Notes under the pieces: model-generated
Seen by the model: only the letters and a program-made list of their open reading frames with translations
Database searches by the model: none
Told to the model about the DNA's origin: nothing
Translations under genes and position numbers: made by a program
Source: an uncultured Eubacteriales bacterium
GTDB taxonomy: Bacteria > Bacillota > Clostridia > Christensenellales > CAG-917
Length of the DNA stretch: 37,016 bases
Assembly (NCBI GenBank): GCA_900549225.1
Contig: URNP01000013.1
Coordinates: 1 to 37,016 of the forward strand
Reading direction: 5' to 3'
In this document: positions 31,001 through 37,016 of the stretch, piece after piece
Position numbering within the stretch: position 1 is the stretch's first letter
How the letters are laid out: the number at the start of each line of letters is the position of its first letter

Positions 31001-32496
31001 CCTTCCTCAACGCCGATTTGTTCATTTCCGTTATATTTCAGGGTTTTGCCTGAAGGCCAAGATATTTGAGTATATCCTTCTATTACAAGCGAGTATTCTT
31101 TGGAATCTAATATATACCCCTTGCATATGTATCTCACTCTAAGAGTAATTGTACTGCCAAATCTATTATATGCCCCAGCGTCTGGAATACCTGTAATTGT
31201 TCCGTCCGCATTTACGGACAAACCGTAAAGCGTATCCAAACACTTAATCTCGATATCCGAGCCCGTAACGCCTGCTGGTTTTGTAAACTCTATTTTTTCA
31301 TTATACGGAACACCTACTTTTGCATGTTTCAAGGTTTCTGTCGTTATCTTATAATTATCTTGCTCGGCAACGCTTACCCCATACATGGTTACGTTAAAGT
31401 CTAAAACAAGTGAGTTTTCCGAAACGTTACCAAAACTTGCATCATACGAAAAATTATTGTTGCTTACAAGGTATCCTTTCAAAAGAGAAGAGCCTGCGAA
31501 TAGTTTTCCGTTTGTTGTTTTCAATTTGAAACTGAAAGTATATTTTTCCCACTTCTCAAAAGTAAAAGAAGTTGCTGAAGTAGAGCCACTCGTTTTATAA
31601 GCACGTGCTTCTGTGCAAACAACGTTTTCGGGCAATGTAATTGCAGTTTTTAATTGCTCACTTGTAGGCGAAGGTGCTCCAACGTCAGGAAGATCATACT
31701 TTACAACAATATCTTGAATTGCTCCGGGATTTTCTTTTGTTTCGCCTGTTGTTCCTGTGAAAGTTTTTGAATTCCCGTCAGCGTCGGTAACAGTGAAACT
31801 TAAAACTTGAGCAAGCGTAGGTGTTGTAGGACGATTTCCGTAAAACGAAATTTTCCACATGTTTCCATTATCCAACGTCACAACGTATGGTAACCACGTC
31901 GGACATTGAATATTTGAAAATTGATATGGATATTTTCCGCCTTTAACATGTATTGAATCCGTTGTGGCGAACGCTCCGACATAGCCGTCAGCAAGTTGCA
32001 ATCTCTCTGGGTTTACCAAACTTAACTCTTCGTTGCCAAGCACGTTAAATATGAAATTTATAAACGTGTTTGTATCTATTTCTACTGTATAAGGAGTTGT
32101 AACGCCGTCAAGTTTAATTTTTGAAGGATCGGTTATTTGTCCCTCATGGCCGCTTAGAACAGAGTATTGCAAACGCAATGCATACGTATATCCCGACTCG
32201 AATGTGTCGGTGTCTTTTAACAACTCTCTTGTGTTCAAACAAAACCAATAAACCCTACTGATTTCAAGCCCACTTTCTTTAAGCGTAAGAGTAGGCATTG
32301 TTGCATTTTTGCCTATCTGTGGCACATCGGCATCGGTAAGCCCACTAACCGTAAGTTCCGTTACCGGTGTTCCTCCTGCCGCATATACCGTACTCGTCGG
32401 GCTTGCCATCACTATGCCGAGCATAAGCGCAATGCACATCGTAAGACCTAAAATAAGCGCTAATATCTTTGATTTATTCGCCTTGTTGTTTGTCAT
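28054..32496 (-). CDS. Giant surface protein with duplicated Ig-like module and InlB-B-like repeats
   Basis: A 1480-residue protein with a signal peptide (1 to about 40, ending VYAA). Residues about 385-632 and 633-885 are two copies of one module: a putative He_PIG-like Ig domain, then a unit with (L)KYNG/IYDG..QIGV.EGEGYTL, then a MEYR..GxY module. Residues about 885-1396 hold seven degenerate repeats of roughly 70-76 residues (ITITA...G..F..W......TFTMP...V...A.Y), the InlB-B/Flg_new-like fold seen in adhesins. One membrane helix (about 1416-1441) and a 39-residue basic tail follow. There is no LPXTG. The tail ends FFKTLGAKIKALFTKKK, matching the MalF-like permease. AAGGAG precedes the ATG. 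It is probably a membrane-anchored adhesin; the ligand is unknown. Confidence 0.85.
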   Translation of the reverse strand: MTNNKANKSKILALILGLTMCIALMLGIVMASPTSTVYAAGGTPVTELTVSGLTDADVPQIGKNATMPTLTLKESGLEISRVYWFCLNTRELLKDTDTFESGYTYALRLQYSVLSGHEGQITDPSKIKLDGVTTPYTVEIDTNTFINFIFNVLGNEELSLVNPERLQLADGYVGAFATTDSIHVKGGKYPYQFSNIQCPTWLPYVVTLDNGNMWKISFYGNRPTTPTLAQVLSFTVTDADGNSKTFTGTTGETKENPGAIQDIVVKYDLPDVGAPSPTSEQLKTAITLPENVVCTEARAYKTSGSTSATSFTFEKWEKYTFSFKLKTTNGKLFAGSSLLKGYLVSNNNFSYDASFGNVSENSLVLDFNVTMYGVSVAEQDNYKITTETLKHAKVGVPYNEKIEFTKPAGVTGSDIEIKCLDTLYGLSVNADGTITGIPDAGAYNRFGSTITLRVRYICKGYILDSKEYSLVIEGYTQISWPSGKTLKYNGNEQIGVEEGEGYTLSGTYKAKGIGEYTATAKLKPGYAWGAGAMYSFDDREISWKIVKGDQSAPAGITVGNASVEGKNDGKILGVTTDMEYRPYNAGSYTTCTGSTIENLYAGKYEVRYRENTNYNPSEPTIVEITNELETSEFKILTAFLPNGKCDVEYNAKIEVSCPGGDSTKVEIKNYSETSRKVWGLNLAKDGTISGKPDDRAYQYGEKNIEWRIEYYYDGVLKDAKSFFLDIDGYTVLSFVSGNQNLIYDGSEQIGVSEGEGYTLTGTTKATDAGNYVATAKLKPGYKWDAYNNSTMFVDYDVQWTIAKADKGAPVGVKGFNTSNVGVSDGKITGVDTAMEYRAVGGTYADCTGAEITGLAKGQYEVRYKESKNYKASAHVTITIAENEVITYTVTVTKGTGGGEFEEGASVTLTANTPGVGERFVGWTLIGASVADTTQTEITFNMPANAVTATANYELITYNVNVEKGTATPNKPAQGVKVTITANEPEIGYKFDRWTTDSTDVSFLNATSQETTFTMPNHDVTVTATYVKATYNISVTDCVAEKGEDTVGYAYYGDVIKVTAYPAPTGKVFDTWVVTGLDTTDMDLTNPEITFNMPANAVEIKATYGEAKYKVNVTGGTVDKARAKYGETVTITATIPTGKKFVEWTSESGNIFASKTNVTTTFTMPAGDVTVVATFEDEMYRVDVTNGTTTHNMATYQTEVTVKANEPDTDMYFDKWEVTGLDTTDMDLTKTEIKFQMPAGNVTFKATYLAVTKYEIVIVDGTKDKSPAKAGETITITAKGAPTGKVFDKWTCETAGVTIEFASATSSTTTFVMPASEITIKAHFRDVDAAPSIEIKVEGGTGAGTYKEGDSVTITANDPAEGKVFTGWKDESGNIVSTNKSYTFTVSGEKTLTAVYDDKPSGGGKITPPAKKDGLSGGQIAGIVIGSVAVAGIGGFAIFWFAVKKKTFADLGVALKKGFTAIGNFFKTLGAKIKALFTKKK

Positions 32497-32599
32497 AATC
32501 GTATCTCCTTTTAATTATTGTGGGGGATATGTTCCGTGTCGCTGTTGCGACTGAAAACCTTTGTAAAATATTGTTATTTTTTCCTTATAAAAGCAAAAT

Positions 32600-32636
32600 C
32601 GCACCGCCCCATAGTAAAAAACCATGCAGCAGTGCG
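32600..32636 (-). other. Leader hairpin upstream of the giant gene
   Basis: On the minus strand CGCAC..GTGCG, with an inner CATGG/CTATG stem, directly follows the stop of the possible leader ORF and is followed by ATTTTGCTTTT. This resembles an attenuator, but the U-tract is interrupted. Confidence 0.35.
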
Positions 32637-32637
32637 G

Positions 32638-32706
32638 TCAGATTCCGTTACTCTTATTCAAATTATAGGCAGACTTTCTCGTCTTCGATTGCCTTGTGTA
32701 TGTCAT
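32638..32706 (-). CDS. Possible 22-residue leader peptide
   Basis: A short ORF beginning MTYTRQSKTRKS and ending KSNGI. It has a strong AAAAGGAG site 11 bases upstream and ends 2 bases before the leader hairpin. It is basic and Thr/Ser/Lys-rich. Its position inside the long leader of the giant gene suggests an upstream ORF that could affect expression, but an ORF this short can arise by chance. Confidence 0.35.
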   Translation of the reverse strand: MTYTRQSKTRKSAYNLNKSNGI

Positions 32707-32806
32707 ACCTTGTCAACTCCTTTTGGATAAATTCATTGCAAACTTGCGTTTACGTGTGGCGTTGATAGTTCCGCATATCAATATATGGATACGTTTTGTC
32801 TTTTAT

Positions 32807-32835
32807 ATTTTACCATAAATTTCTCAAAAAATCAA
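32807..32835 (-). promoter_or_regulatory. Promoter of the giant surface gene
   Basis: TTGATT (32830-32835), 17 bases, TAAAAT (32807-32812). The predicted start near 32800 leaves a leader of about 300 nt before the giant gene. The -35 region borders a candidate att repeat (32855-32866). Confidence 0.65.
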
Positions 32836-32854
32836 GTCTGTATGTCCTAACTTC

Positions 32855-32866
32855 GTGTGAAATTAC
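32855..32866 (+). repeat. Direct repeat copy 1 (GTGTGAAATTAC)
   Basis: Twelve bases identical to 34797-34808, preceded at both sites by ACTTC and farther out by AAGTC(C)TGT. The pair brackets recombinase 1 and the 134-residue gene, so it may mark attachment-site remnants. Confidence 0.35.
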
Positions 32867-32994
32867 AAAAATTCAAAAGTTTACCCACAATTCGTTTCTT
32901 TTTACTCATTTTCGATATCTTCCCGCTCCCCCCTATGCAAAAACGCCCCTGCTTTTACAAACCATACGACACCCCCTACACTCGTTATATTTGT

Positions 32995-33028
32995 AAAAAG
33001 GAGCGGCTTCCTTTTCGAAAACCACTCC
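32995..33028 (-). terminator. Terminator after the 134-residue gene
   Basis: On the minus strand GGAGTGG pairs with CCGCTCC (one G-U), enclosing an inner TTTTCGAAAA, then TTTTT. It lies 10 bases after the stop codon. Confidence 0.75.
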
Positions 33029-33037
33029 CCGCGGAGA

Positions 33038-33442
33038 TTAGTCCGCTTTCTTGTTGTAAACCATGTTTGCTTTTGTCAGATCATAGATGATAGCCTTTTC
33101 TTCGGGAACGAAGATGCCGTTCATCTTGCGAGATGCACCATCGCCCCACTGCATAAGCTGCACGATCGTTGCGTGCGCCGCTTTGAAAGCCACATTGATG
33201 ACCGACTTTTTGCCCGATTCGGACGGCTCCGATACTTTGAATTCAATCGAGTTTGCGTCCTGTTTGTCCGTTGCCTGTATAGCAAACTTTTTGTTGTCTG
33301 CATCGATGAGCATTTGGATGTACTTGGGATAGCCAAGTTCGGCTGCGGTGTCCGCATTGAATTTGAAGTATTTGTTGGTGACCGTAACGGTCGATTCACT
33401 GGTGTTGCCATATACGCTGATAACTTTGAAACCTTTTAACAT
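33038..33442 (-). CDS. 134-residue protein of unknown function, recombinase-linked
   Basis: A soluble, beta-rich-looking protein (MLKGFKVISVYGNTSESTVTV, MLIDADNKKFAIQATD, VINVAFKAAHATIVQLM). No signal, membrane segment or known motif. ATG 33442 has AAGGAG. It overlaps the recombinase stop by 7 bases, so it is expressed with recombinase 1 and is likely cargo or a small helper such as a directionality factor, though no helix-turn-helix was seen. Confidence 0.65.
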   Translation of the reverse strand: MLKGFKVISVYGNTSESTVTVTNKYFKFNADTAAELGYPKYIQMLIDADNKKFAIQATDKQDANSIEFKVSEPSESGKKSVINVAFKAAHATIVQLMQWGDGASRKMNGIFVPEEKAIIYDLTKANMVYNKKAD

Positions 33443-34596
33443 TTTTTTGTTCTCCTTGATTTTTGTTTTTTAGAAATTTCTTTAAGTTGTTCGATGTCTA
33501 TCTTTTCAACAGCGGACGGGATAGGAACGAAGCCTGTCAAAAGTCCTGACTTAATAGGTTTGAACTTAACCTTTACTTTGGGTTCTTTGGTGTGGCGAGC
33601 CCTATTGCCACCATCGAGGAAACGCTCTTGCACGTCCTCGTAGACCTTGCGCGAAACGATTGCAGGGTGATAATTCTTCATTCGGTATTGGGAAACGATT
33701 CCCTCGTTCTTTACCGACTTATGCGAGAACATATCAACCGTGACCGTCTTTTGCATTCGCATTTCACCGCAATACTTTTCATTATGTAGCATTCCTGCGA
33801 CCGTTCCCGGCTGCCATCTGGCATTGCCCTTGGGTGTTGGTATTTCAGCCATTGTCAATGCTTCGGCTATCTCGACCGTACTTTTGCCTTCCAAGTATGC
33901 AGTGAACATAAACCTAACGATTTCAGCCTCTTTCTCGATTATGAAAATCTTGCCGTTTTCGTCTGTGTCGTAGCCCATGATCGCCCACATATTGTTTACG
34001 GGTATCCCCTTCTTAAACCTCTGACGATATGACCACTTCAAGGCTTCCGACTTTGCCTCGGACTCACCTTGCGCTACCGTGCTTAACAGTGTAAGGAAAG
34101 TTTCGCTGATGGTGTCCAAGGTGTTGTATCCGTTCATCTCGAAGAATACTCCGACAGGCGGTTTGAGTGCTTTGAGTCTTCGCACGTAGGAAATACAATC
34201 AAGGGTATTCCTTGCAAAACGGCTGATTGATTTTGTAACAATCATATCTATCTTGCCGTCTTCCGCATCTTGGATCATCTGCAAAAACTGCACGCGATGA
34301 TTTACCGATGTTCCCGAAATACCCTCATCGGCATACACGCCGACAAGCGTCCAATTGTCGTGCTTATTGATGTACTCCGTGTAATGTTGGACTTGTAGTT
34401 CGTAGCTCGATTGCTGCGACTCTTCATCGGTGCTTACTCGGCAATAGGCACAGACACGCAATTGCTTGTTTACTGTATCCCTGACATACTCTTCCTTTGG
34501 CGGTATCTCTTCGATGTCTATATGGTTCTCTTCCAAGAATGCCGCTTGTATCCGCTTGGCAGAGGCTGTCCTCTTTTTGTCTCTTCGTTGTATCAT
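33436..34596 (-). CDS. Serine recombinase without zinc ribbon
   Basis: A 386-residue resolvase/invertase-family recombinase. Seen: the catalytic block CAYCRVSTDEES (Ser 55), a D-x-I-V-T-K-S-I-S-R-F-A-R-N segment and a recombinase domain (about 205-330) with GKSTVEIAEALT and GTVAGMLHNEKYCGEM. The zinc ribbon expected after about residue 345 is missing: the chain ends in GLLTGFVPIPSAVEKI and a basic tail. The first 45 residues extend beyond the usual start. The start has an excellent GGGAGGTG site. It probably acts in excision/integration, perhaps jointly with the larger recombinase to its right. Confidence 0.9.
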   Translation of the reverse strand: MIQRRDKKRTASAKRIQAAFLEENHIDIEEIPPKEEYVRDTVNKQLRVCAYCRVSTDEESQQSSYELQVQHYTEYINKHDNWTLVGVYADEGISGTSVNHRVQFLQMIQDAEDGKIDMIVTKSISRFARNTLDCISYVRRLKALKPPVGVFFEMNGYNTLDTISETFLTLLSTVAQGESEAKSEALKWSYRQRFKKGIPVNNMWAIMGYDTDENGKIFIIEKEAEIVRFMFTAYLEGKSTVEIAEALTMAEIPTPKGNARWQPGTVAGMLHNEKYCGEMRMQKTVTVDMFSHKSVKNEGIVSQYRMKNYHPAIVSRKVYEDVQERFLDGGNRARHTKEPKVKVKFKPIKSGLLTGFVPIPSAVEKIDIEQLKEISKKQKSRRTKKC

Positions 34597-34608
34597 TTTC
34601 TCACCTCC

Positions 34609-34688
34609 CTTTCGCCCATTATTTGCCTTATCGGTACGAGCGAATAGGCCTCCTATCCGAGCCTACATATATAATAAACTTTCGCCCA
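34609..34688. repeat. Short direct repeat and hairpin upstream of recombinase 1
   Basis: CTTTCGCCCA occurs at 34609-34618 and again at 34679-34688. Between them CGGATAGG..CCTATTCG forms a stem. The first copy overlaps the recombinase 1 ribosome site. It might be a regulatory or recombination site. 34689-34758 shows nothing further. Confidence 0.3.
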
Positions 34689-34758
34689 GTATTTTGCTAT
34701 GGGATACGCGCCCCAAGATGCTATAAATAAGAATTTTTAATTCAGTTTTGATATTCAA

Positions 34759-34793
34759 GTCCTGTTGGACGGTGCTTATCGTCCGACAGACTT
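34759..34793. repeat. Imperfect dyad beside the direct repeat
   Basis: AAGTCCTGTTGGACG and CGTCCGACAGACTT form an imperfect inverted repeat across GTGCTTAT, directly before the GTGTGAAATTAC copy. Serine-recombinase att sites are usually imperfect dyads, so this could be an att half. Confidence 0.35.
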
Positions 34794-34796
34794 CAA

Positions 34797-34808
34797 GTGT
34801 GAAATTAC
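34797..34808 (+). repeat. Direct repeat copy 2 (GTGTGAAATTAC)
   Basis: Second copy of the 12-base repeat also at 32855-32866, again after ACTTC (with AA inserted). It lies just right of the imperfect dyad. Confidence 0.35.
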
Positions 34809-34822
34809 GCTTTTTTGGGGCA

Positions 34823-34862
34823 TAAAAAAAGACCGGGCAACGGGTTCTCCGTTACTCGGTCT
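34823..34862 (-). terminator. Terminator 3 of a tandem set
   Basis: On the minus strand AGACCG and CGGTCT with inner AACGG/CCGTT, followed by seven T. It has a strong U-tract. Confidence 0.75.
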
Positions 34863-34885
34863 GGTGATTTGCCATGAAATTGCTC

Positions 34886-34907
34886 AAAAAGGGGTGAAAA
34901 TGCCCCT
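34886..34907 (-). terminator. Terminator 2 of a tandem set
   Basis: On the minus strand AGGGG-CATTTTCA-CCCCT followed by TTTTG. Confidence 0.6.
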
Positions 34908-34915
34908 AAAAATGC

Positions 34916-34954
34916 AAAAATGATGGTCTATAAGAAAAGACTTATAGACCATCA
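34916..34954 (-). terminator. Terminator 1 of a tandem set, 14-bp perfect stem
   Basis: TGATGGTCTATAAG pairs perfectly with CTTATAGACCATCA across 6 bases and is followed on the minus strand by TTTTTGC. It directly follows the tRNA 3'-end fragment, as a tRNA terminator would. Confidence 0.8.
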
Positions 34955-34958
34955 CACT

Positions 34959-34981
34959 TGGCTCCACTTATAGGACTCGAA
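34959..34981 (-). other. 3' end of an Asn-type tRNA (probable attachment site)
   Basis: On the minus strand the 23 bases run exactly from T54 to A76 of a tRNA: TTCGAGTCC T-loop/stem, acceptor 3' strand with discriminator G, then CCA. The TTCGAGTCC..GGAGCCA layout is that of bacterial tRNA-Asn. Bases 5' of T54 do not complete the T-stem, so it is a fragment, not a gene. It begins 17 bases after the stop of recombinase 2, the usual place for an att site. Confidence 0.6.
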
Positions 34982-34998
34982 TATCTGCCAATGTATCA

Positions 34999-36642
34999 TT
35001 ATTCTTCCTTTATCCGTTTCGTTCCCTTGGCCCAAGTATCCAAGAACATATAGTACTCGCTACCATTCGACAATCGACATATTGCCAACTTATTTGTTAC
35101 AAGTTCTATTTCGTCCACGATATAACGCACTAAGTCTTCGTTGAAGTGTTCATACAGCGTTTGCAACTTCAACCTTTGAGATATTTCTTCTATTCGTTGC
35201 TCAATTGGTGCAAGACATTTATTTTCTTGTATCATTTCCTCTCTTTCCAATTCAAGGAATGGCTCAGTATGTATAAATTGACGAGATAAGTGGCAATATT
35301 CCTCATACGTAATCGCATCTTCTATATAATCGTCTTTTATTTGTTGTATTTGTCTTTGAACCCTTTTGATTTTTGCATTTACACTTTTTATGCTACTCTT
35401 GTGTGCTTTCCTTGCAGAATTGATAATCGTATCCGTCATCTCTGTGTACAACGGCTCTTTTTGAAACAATATCTGTCGTATAACCATTTGAAGCCCATCG
35501 ATTATCACTTTTTCTTTTATTTGCATCATAGAACAACTGCCTTGGTCATGTCTTTGGCAAACCCAATATCCGATGCCACCACCTTTACGGTATTGAACAT
35601 GTCGACGCATTACACCACCACACTGTCCGCATATAAGCAATCCGCTTAAGCAACTCTTCCCGCTATATTTACTTGGATACGCTTTCGAACCAGTTCGCAA
35701 GTCTTTTCTACGTTGCATCTCATTTTGAACCTCATCAAACATTGCTGATGATATAATTGGCGCATGGTGACTTTTTACGTAATAACTGCGAAGTTGTCCT
35801 GTGTTTTTATATCGTTTGGAAGCCAAGAAATCCGGGGAATAAGTTTTTTGCAACAAGCAATCGCCCTTATACTTCTCGTTCTTTAATATAGATAAAATTG
35901 TGCTATCTCCCCAGTTTTTATTTCCCTCCGGCGATTCTATCTCCCTTAGTTCCATTTCCAAGGCAATTTGGTGAATGCTTTTTCCGTCCAAGTATAACTG
36001 GTATATACTCCGTACAGCCAAAGCCTGTTTGGGAATTATAATAATTCGGTTATCTTCTTCTCTTGAATAGCCGAGAAAGTGTTTTGTATGTATAAAATAA
36101 TGGCCTTGAGCAAACTGTTTTTGAATAGCCCATTTGATGTTGTTGGAAATGCTTCTGCTCTCTTCCTCGGCTACTATTGCCATAATTGATAAGACGAGAG
36201 CACTCTGCGGAGAAAGCGAATCAATCCCTTCTCTCTCAAAATATACGCCGATACCTTTTTCCCTTAAATCTCTAACAGTTTGAATACAATCAATTGTGTT
36301 ACGCGCGAACCTACTTATAGATTTTGTAATGATTCTGTCTATTTTCCCAGCATGGCAATCATCTATCATTTTGATAAACTGTGGACGCTTTTTGTTTTTC
36401 CCACTCAACCCGAAGTCAGAATATATACCGACAAACTCCCAATCGGATCGTTTCGAGATATAATCCATGTAGTAGTCTCTTTGATTTTCGAAACTGTATT
36501 CTTGCTCCTCTTTTTCCGTTGAAACCCGCGCATAGGCGCAAACTCGAAGTTTTTTCGGCTTATGCTCCTCCGATTCTATTTTCGCCGATTCTTGGATTAT
36601 GGTTACCTCAGGCAATACCGAATAGTCTTTTTCACTACTCAT
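34999..36642 (-). CDS. Large serine recombinase
   Basis: A 547-residue member of the large serine recombinase family: catalytic CAYARVSTEKEE (Ser 41), ITKSISRFARNTIDCIQTV, recombinase domain (GKSIHQIALEMELREI, ILSILKNEKYKGDCLLQKT), zinc ribbon LLICGQCGGVM...GYWVCQRH (about 337-368), and a coiled-coil C terminus. All conserved parts are present. ATG 36642 has GAGGG; a TTG farther out at 36684 is poorer. The start overlaps the small upstream ORF. Base composition is more AT-rich than in the housekeeping region, consistent with transfer. It probably integrates the element that begins at the tRNA-Asn fragment. Confidence 0.93.
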   Translation of the reverse strand: MSSEKDYSVLPEVTIIQESAKIESEEHKPKKLRVCAYARVSTEKEEQEYSFENQRDYYMDYISKRSDWEFVGIYSDFGLSGKNKKRPQFIKMIDDCHAGKIDRIITKSISRFARNTIDCIQTVRDLREKGIGVYFEREGIDSLSPQSALVLSIMAIVAEEESRSISNNIKWAIQKQFAQGHYFIHTKHFLGYSREEDNRIIIIPKQALAVRSIYQLYLDGKSIHQIALEMELREIESPEGNKNWGDSTILSILKNEKYKGDCLLQKTYSPDFLASKRYKNTGQLRSYYVKSHHAPIISSAMFDEVQNEMQRRKDLRTGSKAYPSKYSGKSCLSGLLICGQCGGVMRRHVQYRKGGGIGYWVCQRHDQGSCSMMQIKEKVIIDGLQMVIRQILFQKEPLYTEMTDTIINSARKAHKSSIKSVNAKIKRVQRQIQQIKDDYIEDAITYEEYCHLSRQFIHTEPFLELEREEMIQENKCLAPIEQRIEEISQRLKLQTLYEHFNEDLVRYIVDEIELVTNKLAICRLSNGSEYYMFLDTWAKGTKRIKEE

Positions 36643-36787
36643 TGTCTTCCCTCGTAATTCTTGGCCGTGGGTACTTTCGTTCAATAATTTTCAATACAAA
36701 TTCGGACTCTGCCTTCGTCAGCAATTTTTGTTGTCGCAGAGAGAACACGATTCCTTTTATAAGTAGTTGCAAATCTTCTTGTCCCAT
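36635..36787 (-). CDS. 50-residue ORF overlapping recombinase 2
   Basis: Beginning MGQEDLQLLIKGIVFSLRQQ and ending PRPRITREDNE, this short helical protein has GGAGG about 12 bases upstream, and its last codons overlap the recombinase ATG in another frame (ATGAGTAG), a sign of translational coupling. Its LLTKAESEFVLKII segment recalls SHOCT-like short proteins next to recombinases. It could be a recombination helper. Function unknown. Confidence 0.6.
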   Translation of the reverse strand: MGQEDLQLLIKGIVFSLRQQKLLTKAESEFVLKIIERKYPRPRITREDNE

Positions 36788-36889
36788 AGTACTTTCCGCC
36801 TCCTTTTGCAATTCAGCATAATACCATTGTTTTGAGAAGATATCCAGTGAAAAATGCTACGATTCGTGAGATTTTTAAGAAAAATTTAT

Positions 36890-36912
36890 CACGGTTCAAA
36901 TCCCCGTGGACG
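36890..36912 (+). other. tRNA T-arm-like sequence
   Basis: CACGG-TTCAAATCC-CCGTG followed by GACGCC resembles the end of a tRNA on the plus strand, but the stem encloses 9 not 7 bases and no CCA follows. It may be an attachment remnant or a simple hairpin. Confidence 0.25.
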
Positions 36913-36925
36913 CCTGCCCTACTTT

Positions 36926-36949
36926 CGTCTTAAAAAGACGCTCCTTTTT
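36926..36949 (+). terminator. Plus-strand terminator-like hairpin
   Basis: CGTCTT-AAA-AAGACG followed by CTCCTTTTTG on the plus strand, 14 bases after the T-arm-like sequence. Confidence 0.5.
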
Positions 36950-36971
36950 GTTCGGCATTGACAACGAAAAC

Positions 36972-37001
36972 AAAGGCACCTTGAACAGGGTGCCTTTATT
37001 T
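36972..37001. terminator. Terminator near the right edge
   Basis: AAAGGCACC-TTGAACAG-GGTGCCTTT followed by ATTTTG on the plus strand and by GTTTTCG on the minus strand. The remaining bases to 37016 hold nothing recognisable. Confidence 0.7.
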
Positions 37002-37016
37002 TGTGGCGCAAACTAA

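Noticed and set aside
36890..36912. Intact tRNA gene on the plus strand
   Set aside because: Only a T-arm-like hairpin is visible; loop size is wrong, no CCA and no D or anticodon arms upstream.

Overview
The window reads as a chromosome segment of a low-to-moderate GC, Gram-positive-type bacterium of the Bacillota, most likely an uncultured gut-type member of the Clostridia. Support comes from strong AGGAGG-type ribosome sites, sigma-A-type promoters, lipobox lipoproteins, a meso-diaminopimelate dehydrogenase, RecX and YigZ, and clostridial-type serine recombinases. Nothing seen points to a modified genetic code. Species-level placement is not possible from the sequence alone. Almost everything is transcribed leftward (minus strand).

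Region 1 (1-15.9 kb) is core housekeeping: a DivIVA/ATPase-H-like coiled-coil protein, an RsmD-CoaD fusion, 5-formyltetrahydrofolate cyclo-ligase, alanine racemase (probably starting at a CTG), a PH-like membrane protein, two polytopic membrane proteins, ValS, PgsA, a divergent diacylglycerol-kinase-family protein, a HAD phosphatase, Ddh, an apparently solitary MazF, RecX, YigZ and TyrS. Clear promoters precede pgsA and tyrS, and hairpin terminators separate most units.

Region 2 (15.9-27.4 kb) is the most interesting part. It is a leftward, tightly coupled operon that joins a complete carbohydrate-type (CUT1) ABC importer (binding lipoprotein, two permeases and its own MsmX/UgpC-type ATPase) to a lipoprotein thermonuclease with intact catalytic residues and a 1064-residue lipoprotein built from Ig-like and OB-fold-like modules. 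Three unrecognised membrane proteins lie at the head of the operon. The layout suggests capture, cutting and import of extracellular nucleic acid. Nuclease-ABC operons are known in mycoplasmas, but this architecture appears little described.

Region 3 (28.0-32.9 kb) is a 1480-residue surface protein. It has a duplicated Ig-like module, seven InlB-B-like repeats, one C-terminal membrane helix and a basic cytoplasmic tail. The last 17 residues of the tail closely match a segment in the cytoplasmic extension of the region 2 permease. The gene has a strong promoter, a 5' leader of about 300 nt, a possible leader peptide and an attenuator-like hairpin.

Region 4 (32.85-37.0 kb) is mobile DNA: two serine recombinases (one without a zinc ribbon), a 134-residue cargo protein, a 50-residue ORF overlapping the larger recombinase, possible attachment repeats, and a precise 23-nt 3' end of an Asn-type tRNA next to the larger recombinase, followed by three consecutive terminators.
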